Part shown: positions 1 to 8,024 of the stretch, in pieces
Layout: every line of letters starts with the position of its first letter
How positions within the stretch are numbered: the first letter of the stretch is position 1
Program-made: the position numbers and the translations under genes
Source: Bacteroidota bacterium
Lineage (GTDB): Bacteria; Bacteroidota; Bacteroidia; Chitinophagales; Chitinophagaceae
Direction of reading: 5' to 3'
DNA: 33,479 bases
Assembly: GCA_023418315.1 (NCBI GenBank)
Contig: JAEZZY010000076.1
Coordinates: 1 to 33,479 of the forward strand
The notes under the pieces: model-generated
The model's input: only the letters and a program-made list of their open reading frames with translations
Databases searched by the model: none
Told to the model about the DNA's origin: nothing

Positions 1-1065
1 ATGCAACGGTTGCAGAAAAGGGAAATACCACAACTCTTTTTTCTTACCGAAAAATCCGGCTACTTTATTTAGATAAAATAATTCGGTTGTTGTTTTCAGA
101 ACGAGCATAGCCAAGCCACCCATCCAAAAACGAGCGTCAAAAAAACCGGCTATAAACAGCGCTAAAAACGATACATTGAACAGATAGACCAGCAGCAGCA
201 CCGCCACAAGGGTGTTGTCATCATATTTTCCCATTTTGGAAGCCCAGCGGATGCGCTGATGCAAAAAGCTGCTCCACGTAGGTTGCGGTGCGGTGCTCAC
301 CACTGTTTCCCGGCATTTCAGATAAGCGGTTCGATGAGGAAAACGATGCTGCATTTTCATCATCAGCAAATAATCGTCGCCACTTGCCAGATGGTCAATC
401 CCTTTATAGCCATCTACCTCATAAAATGCTTTTTTGCTGAATGCAAGGTTGGCGCCATTGCACATATTGCCGAGTTTTAAACGATGGGCTGCAGCCGTAA
501 TTCCTTGCATAGACATAAAATCCAGCGACTGAAAAACAGAGAACCAGGATGAATTTGCCGTGAATGTTACCGCCCCGATAATCATTACCGGATGTCGGGT
601 TTCGTATAACGCCGCTATGTTTTTGAGCCAGTTTTTTCCTACATGGCAATCGGCATCGGTAGTGAGAATCAGCTCGCCCGAAGCATGGGAAACCGCTATT
701 TCGATTGCTCGTTTTTTATAGGCATTCACTGCTTCATCTTTCAAAAAATCCTTTAATCGCAGGCAGGTTACATTCGGCGCATGAAGCGATTGCACCGCTT
801 CGTAGGTAAGGTCGGTGGAGTGGTCGTCTATGACGATGATTTCATAAAATTCTTTAGGATAATCATTGGCAAGGATGGATTGCAGGCAGTTTATAATATT
901 GTCCACTTCATTTCTTGCCGGAATAACAACGGTGATGTGGGTAGATGGAATCTGATTTTCAGGTAAAACAAATTCCGGTTGCAGCCGCCATCCTTTTTTA
1001 TACAAAAGCAGCAGCGCTATGTAGCAAAGCAGCAACAAGGATAATATGCTCCACACGGCCATCAT
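1..1065 (-). CDS. Membrane-anchored family 2 glycosyltransferase, C-terminus beyond the window
   Basis: The reverse strand reads open for 355 codons from ATG at 1065 to the window edge, so the C-terminus is missing. An N-terminal hydrophobic segment (about residues 3-22) is followed by a GT-A fold: VVIPARNE near 46-53, the nucleotide-sugar motif IDDHSTD with D80/D81, the metal-binding DAD at 137-139, GDD at 229-231 and QRIRW at 270-274. Further membrane segments begin near residue 285. This is the layout of processive or membrane GT2 enzymes that move a sugar from a nucleotide donor to a lipid or polysaccharide acceptor at the inner membrane; the substrate cannot be read. The start ATG overlaps the stop of the upstream hydrolase (ATGA), and a second ATG follows at once, so either Met may initiate. 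The overlap suggests translational coupling. Confidence 0.88.
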   Translation of the reverse strand, partial: MMAVWSILSLLLLCYIALLLLYKKGWRLQPEFVLPENQIPSTHITVVIPARNEVDNIINCLQSILANDYPKEFYEIIVIDDHSTDLTYEAVQSLHAPNVTCLRLKDFLKDEAVNAYKKRAIEIAVSHASGELILTTDADCHVGKNWLKNIAALYETRHPVMIIGAVTFTANSSWFSVFQSLDFMSMQGITAAAHRLKLGNMCNGANLAFSKKAFYEVDGYKGIDHLASGDDYLLMMKMQHRFPHRTAYLKCRETVVSTAPQPTWSSFLHQRIRWASKMGKYDDNTLVAVLLLVYLFNVSFLALFIAGFFDARFWMGGLAMLVLKTTTELFYLNKVAGFFGKKKELWYFPFLQPLH

Positions 1066-1868
1066 CGGTTTATTAAAGTTTGGGTGATGAGCGGAAGGGT
1101 TTCCTCGTCCAGCAATCTATGTCCTTTATCCAGTACCGTCAAATGCACGGTAGGCAAGCCTTCTATAAATTTGCGTGCTTTTTGCAAAGGAATTACCGTG
1201 TCTCGTTTTCCCATAAAAAGCTGCACGGGAAGGGACTGCTGTGCGATTATGTTTCTCAGATGTCTATGATGCGGCACTAGCAATGAAAGTGAATGCCATA
1301 TCTGTTGTAGTTTTTTACGGTCTTCTTGCGTTTTCAGATAATGCAGCACAAAGCGGTATTTGCTTTCGGCAATCAGTTTATAGCGCTTCGCCGCTTCTAT
1401 AAAACGCAGGTTTTTTTCATCCGATAAAAACCGTTTAAACAGCTTGCTGCCCGATGTAGTTCCGGTAACAAAATGGTAGAAGGGATGAAATGACAATCCG
1501 TCGGAAGCCGCTAATACACACTGTTCCACCTGCATGGGAAATAATTCTACGGCGCATAGGCAAATTCTTCCGCCAATGCTGTAGCCAAATAATGAAAATG
1601 TTTTTTGGTGGAAGGAATGCAGCAAGGTTTCAATTATTTTTTTCAATTCATCTTTGGAAAGCAAGGCATCCTCCGCACATTTTGTTTTGCCGTGATGCGG
1701 AAGATCTACGGAAACAATCGTAAAGGATGGCGTTAAATAAGAAAGGCTATTCCGAAAAAAATATGCGTTGCTGCCATAGCCGTGAAAACAAAGGAGCAGG
1801 CGCTTGCCTGTACCGGCATGTACATAGTGTATGTCTTTGTCAGGAAGATGCACAAACCCCGAAACCAT
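1062..1868 (-). CDS. Alpha/beta hydrolase
   Basis: A 268-residue alpha/beta hydrolase. It shows the oxyanion-hole HGYGSN near residues 29-34, the nucleophile elbow GYSIGG with Ser97, the acid region GKRDTVIPL and the catalytic His in DKGHRL near the C-terminus. There is no signal peptide, so it is probably cytoplasmic. The open frame extends 20 codons upstream to 1928, but those codons overlap the end of the methyltransferase gene. The ATG at 1868 lies 5 bases after that gene's stop and gives the expected N-terminus, so I chose it. The stop overlaps the start of the downstream glycosyltransferase, making this the middle gene of a tight three-gene operon. The substrate is unknown; MenH-, esterase- and haloperoxidase-like enzymes share these motifs. 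Confidence 0.85.
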   Translation of the reverse strand: MVSGFVHLPDKDIHYVHAGTGKRLLLCFHGYGSNAYFFRNSLSYLTPSFTIVSVDLPHHGKTKCAEDALLSKDELKKIIETLLHSFHQKTFSLFGYSIGGRICLCAVELFPMQVEQCVLAASDGLSFHPFYHFVTGTTSGSKLFKRFLSDEKNLRFIEAAKRYKLIAESKYRFVLHYLKTQEDRKKLQQIWHSLSLLVPHHRHLRNIIAQQSLPVQLFMGKRDTVIPLQKARKFIEGLPTVHLTVLDKGHRLLDEETLPLITQTLINR

Positions 1869-1873
1869 AATTG

Positions 1874-3046
1874 TTACAGTACCTGCACGATTAAAAATTT
1901 TAAATACTCCGTATTTGGCACATGCCATAGGATGGGATGGTCGGAAGCCTGTGTCTGCCAGGTTACCTGGCGTAGTTTGCGTTTTGCGTCTTTAGCCGCC
2001 ATGCCTATGGTTTTTAAAAAAAGCTCCGGGTCCACAAGATTGGTGCAGGAAGCGGTTACCAAAAAGCCGCCCGGCTTCACCAGTTTCATTCCCCGCAGGT
2101 TGATTTCTTTATAGCCGGTTATTGCTTTTTGAATATTTTCCCTGCTTTTGGTAAATGCCGGCGGGTCTAACATCACTACATCATAGCGCTTTCCTTCTTT
2201 CACCCATTGTTTCAGCACATCAAAGGCATTGACGCTTTCGAACCGGCAAATATTCTGGTAGCCGTTCAGCGTTGCATTTTTGCGTGCCGTTTGCACCGCG
2301 GTATCGGATATGTCCAAACCCAGCACCGATTTGGCGCCGTAATGCGCGGCATGAAGAGAAAACGTACCTGTATAGCAAAATGCTTCCAGCACATTTGCTC
2401 CTTTTACAATATGCTGTATGGCCCGGCGGTTGTCTTGCTGGTCCAGAAAATAGCCTGTCTTTTGTCCGTTTACAAGATCTACATGAAAGTTCAGCCCGTT
2501 TTCATGAATGATAATATCGGTATCAAACGGTGCGGACAAAAATCCTTTTTGCTGCGGAAGTCCCTCCAGTTCCCGCACGGGCACATCATTGCGTTCATAA
2601 ATTCCTTTGGGAGAAAAAACCGTATTTATAGCCGCTACAATGGCCTCTTTCCGGCGATCCATGCCTAAGGCTAAGGTCTGTAAAACAAAATAATCGTTGA
2701 ATTTATCAATAATAAGCGCGGGCATTTGGTCGGCTTCCCCGAATATGAGGCGGCAGTTCTCTGTATAGCCTATTTGTTTCCGGTATTCCCAGGCTTCCCG
2801 GATGCGTTTGAGGAAAAAACCATCATCAATTTGTTCGTCTTTCTCGCGCGTCAATAAACGGATGCGTATCTGCGATGCAGGGTTAATATAGCCTTTGCCT
2901 ACAAAAGAACCGTTATAAGAATATACTTCTACGATATCGCCTGCTTCATACTCGCCTTCATTATCGCCAAGCTCGTTTGCAAATATCCACGGATGCCCGT
3001 TCACTACACGCTCTCCGATTTTTTTTCTGAGAAAGAATTTTGCCAT
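1874..3046 (-). CDS. rlmI: Class I SAM-dependent 23S rRNA (cytosine-C5) methyltransferase, RlmI-type (COG1092)
   Basis: A 390-residue protein with the two-part RlmI layout. The N-terminal PUA-like RNA-binding domain (about 1-75) contains KIGERVVNGHPWIFANEL. A Rossmann methyltransferase domain follows, with the SAM-binding stretch VLEAFCYTGTFS at 219-230, LDISDTAV near 244-251, DPPAF at 294-298 and TASCT at 331-335. Characterised members methylate C5 of a cytosine in 23S rRNA (C1962 in E. coli); orthology is inferred from architecture and length. An upstream ATG at 3061 would add five residues, but MAKFFLRKKIGERV matches the normal family N-terminus, so I chose 3046. It is the first gene of the operon with the hydrolase and glycosyltransferase. 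Confidence 0.88.
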   Translation of the reverse strand: MAKFFLRKKIGERVVNGHPWIFANELGDNEGEYEAGDIVEVYSYNGSFVGKGYINPASQIRIRLLTREKDEQIDDGFFLKRIREAWEYRKQIGYTENCRLIFGEADQMPALIIDKFNDYFVLQTLALGMDRRKEAIVAAINTVFSPKGIYERNDVPVRELEGLPQQKGFLSAPFDTDIIIHENGLNFHVDLVNGQKTGYFLDQQDNRRAIQHIVKGANVLEAFCYTGTFSLHAAHYGAKSVLGLDISDTAVQTARKNATLNGYQNICRFESVNAFDVLKQWVKEGKRYDVVMLDPPAFTKSRENIQKAITGYKEINLRGMKLVKPGGFLVTASCTNLVDPELFLKTIGMAAKDAKRKLRQVTWQTQASDHPILWHVPNTEYLKFLIVQVL

Positions 3047-3126
3047 GGGGTAAAAATACATTAATTCGGCTGGGAGGCAACCGGCTTGCAGCGATCCTTA
3101 TTTCCTAACGGTTCGTTATCCAAATT

Positions 3127-3165
3127 TTAAGCGGCGGTTAAGCGTTTGCAAAACGGGGGTTAAGC
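3127..3165. promoter_or_regulatory. Three helically phased TTAAGC direct repeats (candidate activator operator)
   Basis: TTAAGC occurs at 3127, 3138 and 3160, spaced 11 and 22 bp apart, so all copies lie on the same helix face. The second and third extend to GGTTAAGC. The array ends about 36 bp upstream of a near-consensus -7 box (CATCTTTG, 3201-3208), just upstream of where a -33 element would sit. That arrangement is typical of activator sites read by dimeric response regulators. The regulator is unknown. Confidence 0.4.
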
Positions 3166-3229
3166 CGCCCGGATTATTTCTCCGGCGCTGTTTGCGGGTA
3201 CATCTTTGCATCATCAAAACGAAATAAAA

Positions 3230-3307
3230 ATGAAAAACACCGCCACCCAAAAAATCGCTATCTACATCAGCTTGCTGACCACCATTATCCTTTCCGTGCA
3301 GTTTTAA
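3230..3307 (+). CDS. Tiny hydrophobic peptide ORF (25 aa)
   Basis: ATG at 3230 follows an A-rich leader (GAAATAAAA) and encodes 25 residues: a short polar start (MKNTATQK) and a hydrophobic stretch (IAIYISLLTTIIL) that could span a membrane. It lies about 15 bases after the likely transcription start of the near-consensus -7 box at 3201-3208 and is followed 25 bases later by a second small ORF with a similar leader. No family is recognised. It could be a leader peptide, a small membrane peptide or chance. Confidence 0.3.
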   Translation: MKNTATQKIAIYISLLTTIILSVQF

Positions 3308-3332
3308 AGACACCATCATAAAAAACAAAACC

Positions 3333-3500
3333 ATGAAAACCGTAAACAATCTCTCCCTTTCTTTAGTAGGACTTACCGTAAAAACCTATATGGCTATAAG
3401 CGTGCTGTGGAGCAAGGCAGATGCCGCCTATCATGCGCTGAAAGGCGATGCGAAAAAACTTCCGGCTTCTACTACCGTTTTTACTACTTCGGCTCAATAA
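3333..3500 (+). CDS. Small hypothetical protein (55 aa)
   Basis: ATG at 3333 is preceded by AAAACAAAACC, an A-rich leader typical of Bacteroidota genes, and encodes 55 residues. They begin MKTVNNLSLSLVGLTVKTYM, continue with an alanine-rich amphipathic middle (SKADAAYHALKGDAKKL) and end in a Thr/Ser-rich tail. There is no clear signal peptide or family motif. It is the second of two small ORFs in the same direction behind the phased TTAAGC repeats, which supports a real small transcription unit. From 3501 to 3652, before the convergent smpB, I see nothing beyond a weak ATAAGA/TCTTAT pairing. Confidence 0.35.
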   Translation: MKTVNNLSLSLVGLTVKTYMAISVLWSKADAAYHALKGDAKKLPASTTVFTTSAQ

Positions 3501-3652
3501 GAGCGTTTTTACTTTCTTATAGCAATAACTATTCAATCTGGTTGTGTTCCGCTATATTTCTCGGTTTTTATCAAGACCATGTTGGAGAAAAAAACACGCC
3601 GAACTCGTTTACGCCTTCCACCGTTTCTGATGCTGTATTGGCAATGGACTGC

Positions 3653-4099
3653 TTATTTCAAAAACCGCTTCATCTCTCTGTCGGCATCACGGGATTTAAT
3701 GCTTTCCCGTTTATCGTGCAGCTTTTTACCTTTTCCTAAGCCTATTTCTAATTTAGCCAATCCTTTTTCATTAATGAACATCGCCAGGGGCACAATGGTA
3801 TAGCCTTTTTCTTTCATTTTCTGCTGCCATTTTCGTAGCTCGCGTTTGTTTAAAAGCAGTTTTCTTTCTCTTACGGGGTCATGTCCCGCATAGCCTGCGT
3901 TTACATATTCGGCTATGTGCAGGCTTTTAATCCAAAGCTCGTTTTTATAGTAAAAACAGTAGGCATCGTTAAAGCTTACCTTGCTCAGACGGATGGATTT
4001 TATTTCCGACCCGGTGAGAAGGATGCCCGCTGTGAGTTTGTCCTCTATAGCGTATTCAAACGTAGCGGGGCGGTTTTTTATGTAAACTTCGTAAGCCAA
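3653..4099 (-). CDS. smpB: SsrA-binding protein SmpB
   Basis: At 148 residues this is full length for SmpB, which binds tmRNA and delivers it to stalled ribosomes for trans-translation. Family features are visible: the OB-fold core with GILLTGSEIKSIR, SFNDAYCFYYKNELW, HIAEYVNAGYAGHDPVRERKLLL, and the basic C-terminal tail (GKGKKLHDKRESIKSRDADREMKR) that enters the decoding centre. The start ATG gives the usual N-terminus (MAYEVYIKNRPATFEY). It lies 41 bases downstream of accD on the same strand and probably shares its transcript. The tmRNA gene is not in this window. Confidence 0.95.
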   Translation of the reverse strand: MAYEVYIKNRPATFEYAIEDKLTAGILLTGSEIKSIRLSKVSFNDAYCFYYKNELWIKSLHIAEYVNAGYAGHDPVRERKLLLNKRELRKWQQKMKEKGYTIVPLAMFINEKGLAKLEIGLGKGKKLHDKRESIKSRDADREMKRFLK

Positions 4100-4140
4100 T
4101 TTTTTAGAATGAGGGTAGAACCGGAATTAGGATGCTTCGG

Positions 4141-4989
4141 CTATTTGGTAAACCAATCAATGGTTTCAGACAATTTTTGCTTCAGCTCTTTTCGATCCAC
4201 TATAAAATCAAGGAAACCGTGTTCCAGCAAAAACTCGGAACGTTGGAATCCTTCGGGCAGATCTTTTTTAATGGTTTCTTTGATAACGCGGGGACCGGCA
4301 AAGCCGATTAACGCCTTTGGCTCTGCGATGTTGATATCACCCAGCATAGCGTAGGAAGCGGTAACGCCGCCCGTAGTAGGGTCGGTCATCAGGGATATAT
4401 AGGGCAAGCCTGCTTTGGCAAGACGGGTCAGTTTGGCAGAGGTTTTAGCCATTTGCATCAGCGAAAAAGCGCTTTCCATCATCCTTGCCCCGCCTGATTT
4501 GGAAATAATCATAAACGGCAGTTTGTGTTTGATGGCATAGTCAATGCCGCGGCTTATTTTTTCCCCTACTACCGAGCCCATGGAGCCGCCTATGAAATTG
4601 AAATTCATGCAAGCCACTACTAGTTCTTTTCCTTCTACCTTGCCTGCACCTACGGTCATTGCATCTTTCAGTCCGGTGTTTTTTTGCGCGTCATCCAAAC
4701 GTTTGGCATAGGGTTTTACGTCCACGAAACCTAAGTTGTCTTTAGGCGCTATATTTTCAAACAGCAGCTTATGTTCGCCGTTATCAAAGATGATTTGGAA
4801 ATATTCTTCCGAATTAATACGGTTATGATAGTTGCAGCTCTTGCACACATAGAGGTCGTCTTCCAGTTCTTTTATCGTAACGGTGGTCTTGCACTCCGGG
4901 CATTTATGCCATAGTCCGTCCGGCGCTTCTTTTTTTTCCTGCGTGGTGGTCAGTATCCCTTTTTTTATTCTTCTAAACCAAGTGGACAT
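4141..4989 (-). CDS. accD: Acetyl-CoA carboxylase carboxyltransferase subunit beta
   Basis: A 282-residue AccD, which with AccA forms the carboxyltransferase that moves CO2 from carboxybiotin to acetyl-CoA, giving malonyl-CoA for fatty-acid synthesis. The N-terminal four-cysteine zinc finger is intact (C30, C33, C49, C52 in HKCPECKT and YVCKSCNYHNR). The crotonase-fold domain carries GGSMGSVVGEKI, SKSGGARMMES and TDPTTGGVTASYAMLGDI, the glycine-rich segments of the CoA and biotin sites. Length and start match the family. A hairpin between trxB and accD and a possible -7 box (TACCTTTA, 5017-5024) suggest its own promoter, with smpB downstream. Confidence 0.96.
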   Translation of the reverse strand: MSTWFRRIKKGILTTTQEKKEAPDGLWHKCPECKTTVTIKELEDDLYVCKSCNYHNRINSEEYFQIIFDNGEHKLLFENIAPKDNLGFVDVKPYAKRLDDAQKNTGLKDAMTVGAGKVEGKELVVACMNFNFIGGSMGSVVGEKISRGIDYAIKHKLPFMIISKSGGARMMESAFSLMQMAKTSAKLTRLAKAGLPYISLMTDPTTGGVTASYAMLGDINIAEPKALIGFAGPRVIKETIKKDLPEGFQRSEFLLEHGFLDFIVDRKELKQKLSETIDWFTK

Positions 4990-5029
4990 ATTCTGCTTAT
5001 TTTTTAAAAAAGAGGGTAAAGGTACAAGT

Positions 5030-5082
5030 AAAAAAATTGTTGTTGAATTTGTTGGGGTTTATAAAAAACGCTTCAACAAATT
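5030..5082 (-). terminator. Possible intrinsic terminator after trxB
   Basis: A perfect 9-bp inverted repeat (AATTTGTTG at 5046-5054, CAACAAATT at 5074-5082) with a 20-base loop lies 29 bases past the trxB stop on the minus strand. After a 9-base spacer comes a run of seven T at 5036-5030. The stem is A/T-rich and the spacer long, so termination may be weak. Confidence 0.4.
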
Positions 5083-5110
5083 TGTGTTTTTATGAATGTA
5101 CGGAGGCGTT

Positions 5111-6058
5111 TCAGGCATGTTCCAGTTCGCTAAGGTAGCGCTCGGCATCCAAAGCCGCCATACATCCGCTTCCTGCGGCTGTTACTGCCTGACGGTAGAT
5201 TTTGTCCTGCACATCTCCACAGGCAAATACGCCTTCTATATTGGTTTTGGAAGTGCCTGGCCGGGTGAGAATATAGCCTGCTTCATCCATGTCCAGCAGT
5301 CCTTTGAACAAGCCGGAATTGGGTTGATGTCCAATCGCCACAAAAAACGCACTGATGGCTATTTCCGTAGTTTCTCCGGTGATGTTGTTTTTCACGCATA
5401 CGCCGGTTACTTTGTTTTCTCCCAATACTTCCTGTGTTTCGGTATTCCAGTAAATCTGAATATTCGGTACTTTTTTTACCCGTTCCTGCATTATTTTACT
5501 GGCTTTCATTCCGTCTTCATCTTTACGTACCAGCATGTGCACTTTGCTGCATATTTTAGAAAGGTAAATAGCTTCTTCGCAAGCCGTATCGCCTGCGCCT
5601 ACGATGGCTACTTCCTGTCCTTTAAAGAAAAAGCCGTCGCAAACTGCACAGGCGGAAACCCCGTGTCCATTCAGCCGCTGCTCGGAGGGCAGGTCCAGCC
5701 ATTTGGCAGAAGCGCCCGTAGCAATGATGATTGCATTGGCTTCTATCCATTTTTCTTCATCTATCTGCACTTTATAGGGGCGGCTGCTGAAGTCCACTTT
5801 CGTAGCATATCCCCAGCGGATGTCGGCACCCATGCGCTGTGCTTGTTTTTCAAAATCAACCATCATTTGCGGCCCCATAATGCCATCGGGATAGCCGGGG
5901 TAGTTTTCTACATCGGTGGTGATGGTAAGTTGGCCGCCTGGCTGCAACCCTTGGTATAAAACGGGTTTCAGATTGGCGCGTGCTGCATAGATGGCGGCGG
6001 TATAGCCTGCGGGTCCGGAGCCGATAATGAGGCAATCCGTTTTTTCTGTTTCTGACAT
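5111..6058 (-). CDS. trxB: Thioredoxin-disulfide reductase
   Basis: A 315-residue low-molecular-weight thioredoxin reductase: FAD-dependent, and uses NADPH to reduce thioredoxin in the cytoplasm. Visible features are the FAD dinucleotide fold GSGPAGYTAAIYAARA (13-28), the redox-active CAVC at 137-140, the NADPH-binding VGAGDTACEEA just after it, and the C-terminal FAD signature GVFACGDVQD followed by RQAVTAAGSG. Length and order match the family. It lies 78 bases downstream of the DUF4249 gene on the same strand and may be cotranscribed, although those genes are not functionally linked. Confidence 0.96.
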   Translation of the reverse strand: MSETEKTDCLIIGSGPAGYTAAIYAARANLKPVLYQGLQPGGQLTITTDVENYPGYPDGIMGPQMMVDFEKQAQRMGADIRWGYATKVDFSSRPYKVQIDEEKWIEANAIIIATGASAKWLDLPSEQRLNGHGVSACAVCDGFFFKGQEVAIVGAGDTACEEAIYLSKICSKVHMLVRKDEDGMKASKIMQERVKKVPNIQIYWNTETQEVLGENKVTGVCVKNNITGETTEIAISAFFVAIGHQPNSGLFKGLLDMDEAGYILTRPGTSKTNIEGVFACGDVQDKIYRQAVTAAGSGCMAALDAERYLSELEHA

Positions 6059-6136
6059 GTGTATTGTTTTTTCTATCGTATGAATGATTGGTATTTTTTT
6101 AAGGGGTGTAAGATAAGCGATAATGAGCCGTTCATT

Positions 6137-7045
6137 TTATTTGTCTATGATTTTCGTGATTTCTTGCACGCCATAGCCCGCCCACACGCCTAAACCGTCT
6201 CCTTGGATATTGCTGGTAACATTCACCGGTGAGGAAAAGGGGTTGCCTATAGAACCGGTAACAAATTCCAGGGTACTGAAAAACTTAAATGAGCCTTTGT
6301 CTATGGCGCACCATTTCAGCGTAACGGTATCTCCGCGGAAGAAATAGCCTATAGAATCGAAATTTTGTTGCTCCTGTGTTCGGTTATAACCCGCCATCAA
6401 CACCAGGCTGTCTATTGTAGTGCCGTTGATGATCTGATCATCGTAAGTGGAGTTGAAGGAAGTGAGGTAAGGCTCGCTGTTTCGCTTGGTGAAGTAGCGT
6501 ACATAATTGCCCAGTGTATCGGGGTCTTCATACTTTACGTACATCAGCACTGCTGTTTCTACTTTTACTTCGCCGTTCGGTTTTTTAAACCATACCGAAT
6601 CTACTCCTTTGACAGCGGGTATCTTGGTGATGGAGGTATAGGTTTTTCCTTCCGCTTCTATAGTAAGTGTATAAGATTTTTCCGGCTCGCCTTTAAACGC
6701 TCTGGCTACAGCGTCTGCAGTATCTACTGTATAAAAAGAGAACGTATTGCTTCCGTTGCTGCCGGTATCAATGGTGTATTCTTTTAGCTGAATGGTTTTA
6801 TTCCCGTCGGAAACCTTTACGATAGCGCCGTGCACGATACTATTCTGCAAGATGTTTAGATCTATTTTAGAAAAATACCCTACCGATTTGGTGAGTACGA
6901 CAAAGGGATAGCCGTTGGTTTCTATTTGCCCGTCCACTACCAGCTTAGGCTCGCCGCTGCTTAGGTTTACGTTTACTTCCTTTTCGCAGGAAACAAGCAA
7001 AGCGCAGGAAAGGAGAATGAGGAAAGTGAAAAAAAAGTTTCGCAC
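6137..7045 (-). CDS. DUF4249 family lipoprotein
   Basis: A 302-residue protein with a lipoprotein signal peptide: a hydrophobic stretch, then the lipobox LVSC with Cys20, followed by EKEVNVNL. The body resembles DUF4249, a Bacteroidota-specific beta-rich lipoprotein family: PKLVVDGQIETNGYPFVVLTKSVGYF near the start, the VSDGNKTIQL stretch, KSYTLTIEAEGKTYTSITKIP, and a C-terminal GVWAGYG. Many relatives sit beside TonB-dependent receptors or SusCD-like systems; none is visible here. The likely location is the outer membrane, function unknown. It follows the L,D-transpeptidase by 36 bases, so the two probably share a transcript. Confidence 0.8.
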   Translation of the reverse strand: MRNFFFTFLILLSCALLVSCEKEVNVNLSSGEPKLVVDGQIETNGYPFVVLTKSVGYFSKIDLNILQNSIVHGAIVKVSDGNKTIQLKEYTIDTGSNGSNTFSFYTVDTADAVARAFKGEPEKSYTLTIEAEGKTYTSITKIPAVKGVDSVWFKKPNGEVKVETAVLMYVKYEDPDTLGNYVRYFTKRNSEPYLTSFNSTYDDQIINGTTIDSLVLMAGYNRTQEQQNFDSIGYFFRGDTVTLKWCAIDKGSFKFFSTLEFVTGSIGNPFSSPVNVTSNIQGDGLGVWAGYGVQEITKIIDK

Positions 7046-7081
7046 GAAGAAAAAAATAAGGGTTCGAAATTACGATTTCCA

Positions 7082-7849
7082 TCAATAAACATAGCGCCCG
7101 TCGGAGCTATACATGACCGGAAGCAGTTTGTGGTTTCGTTCAAAATAATCGTAGCCGGCTTTAAGGTTCACCCAGAATTTCTGTTTATCCAGATCGTTGC
7201 TGTAGTTTTTGCCGAGGAAATTCAGTCCCACTCTGTTGAAACGCGTAGGAAAGATATGCACGGGGATATAATTTTGTCCGCTCAGTTTGGCATTCAGGCA
7301 GAGGGTATAAATCTCCTGAATAACTGGGTCGGTAAGGGGCATACAGCCTACGGTAACGCAGCCGCCGTGTATATAAATATCTCCGCCGGGTTTTTCTTTA
7401 TTACCCAGCACCATGTCGGAATAATTAGGATAATTAATCAGCAGAGAGAGATAAAAATCACTTTTAGGGTTAAAATCTTCGATGAAATAAAGTCCTTCCG
7501 GCACCTGGCGATCGCCTTCGTAGCGCTTGGGCCCCAGTATTCCCGAAAGGGCGCAGATACGGTAGTTTTTTACGAGCGTATATTCGGAAGTGTCGTTATC
7601 ACGCGCCCAAAGCTCCATATCATTACTGGATTTAAAACTTCGGATGTAAATATCTTTGCAGGGATATTGCAAGCCTTTCGATTTGAACAGCTTGGCAAGC
7701 ATATCGTTATAAGACATCCACGCCTGGCTCACCCGGTTGAAGGAAAATTGAAAATTCCGGAAGGTAGAGACATCATCTTGTGCGAACGCACCGAAACAAA
7801 AACTCATCACGAAGGCAAGCGCACAAAATCTTTTATAGAAAACAGACAT
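7082..7849 (-). CDS. Murein L,D-transpeptidase of the YafK/ErfK (YkuD) type
   Basis: A 255-residue exported protein. The signal peptide MSVFYKRFCALAFVMSF is followed by an AFA-Q cleavage site near 23/24. The YkuD catalytic signature is present as YIHGGCVTVGCMP, with His161 and nucleophile Cys169. VPEGLYFIEDFNPKSDFYLSL upstream is also typical of COG3034 members. The family makes or breaks non-classical peptide links at meso-diaminopimelate, or anchors proteins to peptidoglycan, in the periplasm. The open frame can be extended three codons to a TTG at 7858, but ATG at 7849 is more natural. A consensus -7 box (TATATTTG, 7899-7892) lies 43 bases upstream. DUF4249 follows in the probable operon. 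Confidence 0.87.
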   Translation of the reverse strand: MSVFYKRFCALAFVMSFCFGAFAQDDVSTFRNFQFSFNRVSQAWMSYNDMLAKLFKSKGLQYPCKDIYIRSFKSSNDMELWARDNDTSEYTLVKNYRICALSGILGPKRYEGDRQVPEGLYFIEDFNPKSDFYLSLLINYPNYSDMVLGNKEKPGGDIYIHGGCVTVGCMPLTDPVIQEIYTLCLNAKLSGQNYIPVHIFPTRFNRVGLNFLGKNYSNDLDKQKFWVNLKAGYDYFERNHKLLPVMYSSDGRYVY

Positions 7850-7891
7850 AGCAATCAATTATTGGAGTATGAAGGCATTAGGTTAGTAGCG

Positions 7892-7899
7892 CAAATATA
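7892..7899 (-). promoter_or_regulatory. -7 promoter box for the L,D-transpeptidase gene
   Basis: On the minus strand TATATTTG matches the Bacteroidota -7 consensus TAnnTTTG exactly and is followed 42 bases later by the start codon at 7849. With the box at 7981-7988 it makes this a divergent promoter region. Confidence 0.55.
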
Positions 7900-7980
7900 A
7901 AATTTTAAACGGGGGTATTTTTGATATAAAATGTTAATGAGTGGAAGAAGGGAAGCAGGGAAAAATATTGTTTGGGAGGA

Positions 7981-7988
7981 TAAATTTG
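7981..7988 (+). promoter_or_regulatory. -7 promoter box for the VOC gene
   Basis: TAAATTTG matches TAnnTTTG exactly and lies 36 bases before the start codon at 8025, predicting a leader of about 30 bases. No strong -33 element is evident. Confidence 0.5.
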
Positions 7989-8024
7989 CAGGGGAATGAT
8001 TCAGGCTATAAAACACCGTAAAAT

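Noticed and set aside
3116..3349. 77-codon minus-strand ORF
   Set aside because: It overlaps the phased repeats and both small plus ORFs, and has low-complexity content without motif.
3545..3803. Plus-strand ORFs starting near 3579 and 3407
   Set aside because: They run into the antisense of smpB with no leader or family signal.
5096..5959. 287-codon plus-strand frame over trxB
   Set aside because: It is antisense to a complete thioredoxin reductase, and the translation lacks family motifs.
7130..7900. 256-codon plus-strand frame over the L,D-transpeptidase
   Set aside because: It is antisense to a gene with signal peptide and YkuD motif; composition is typical of a reverse-complement shadow.
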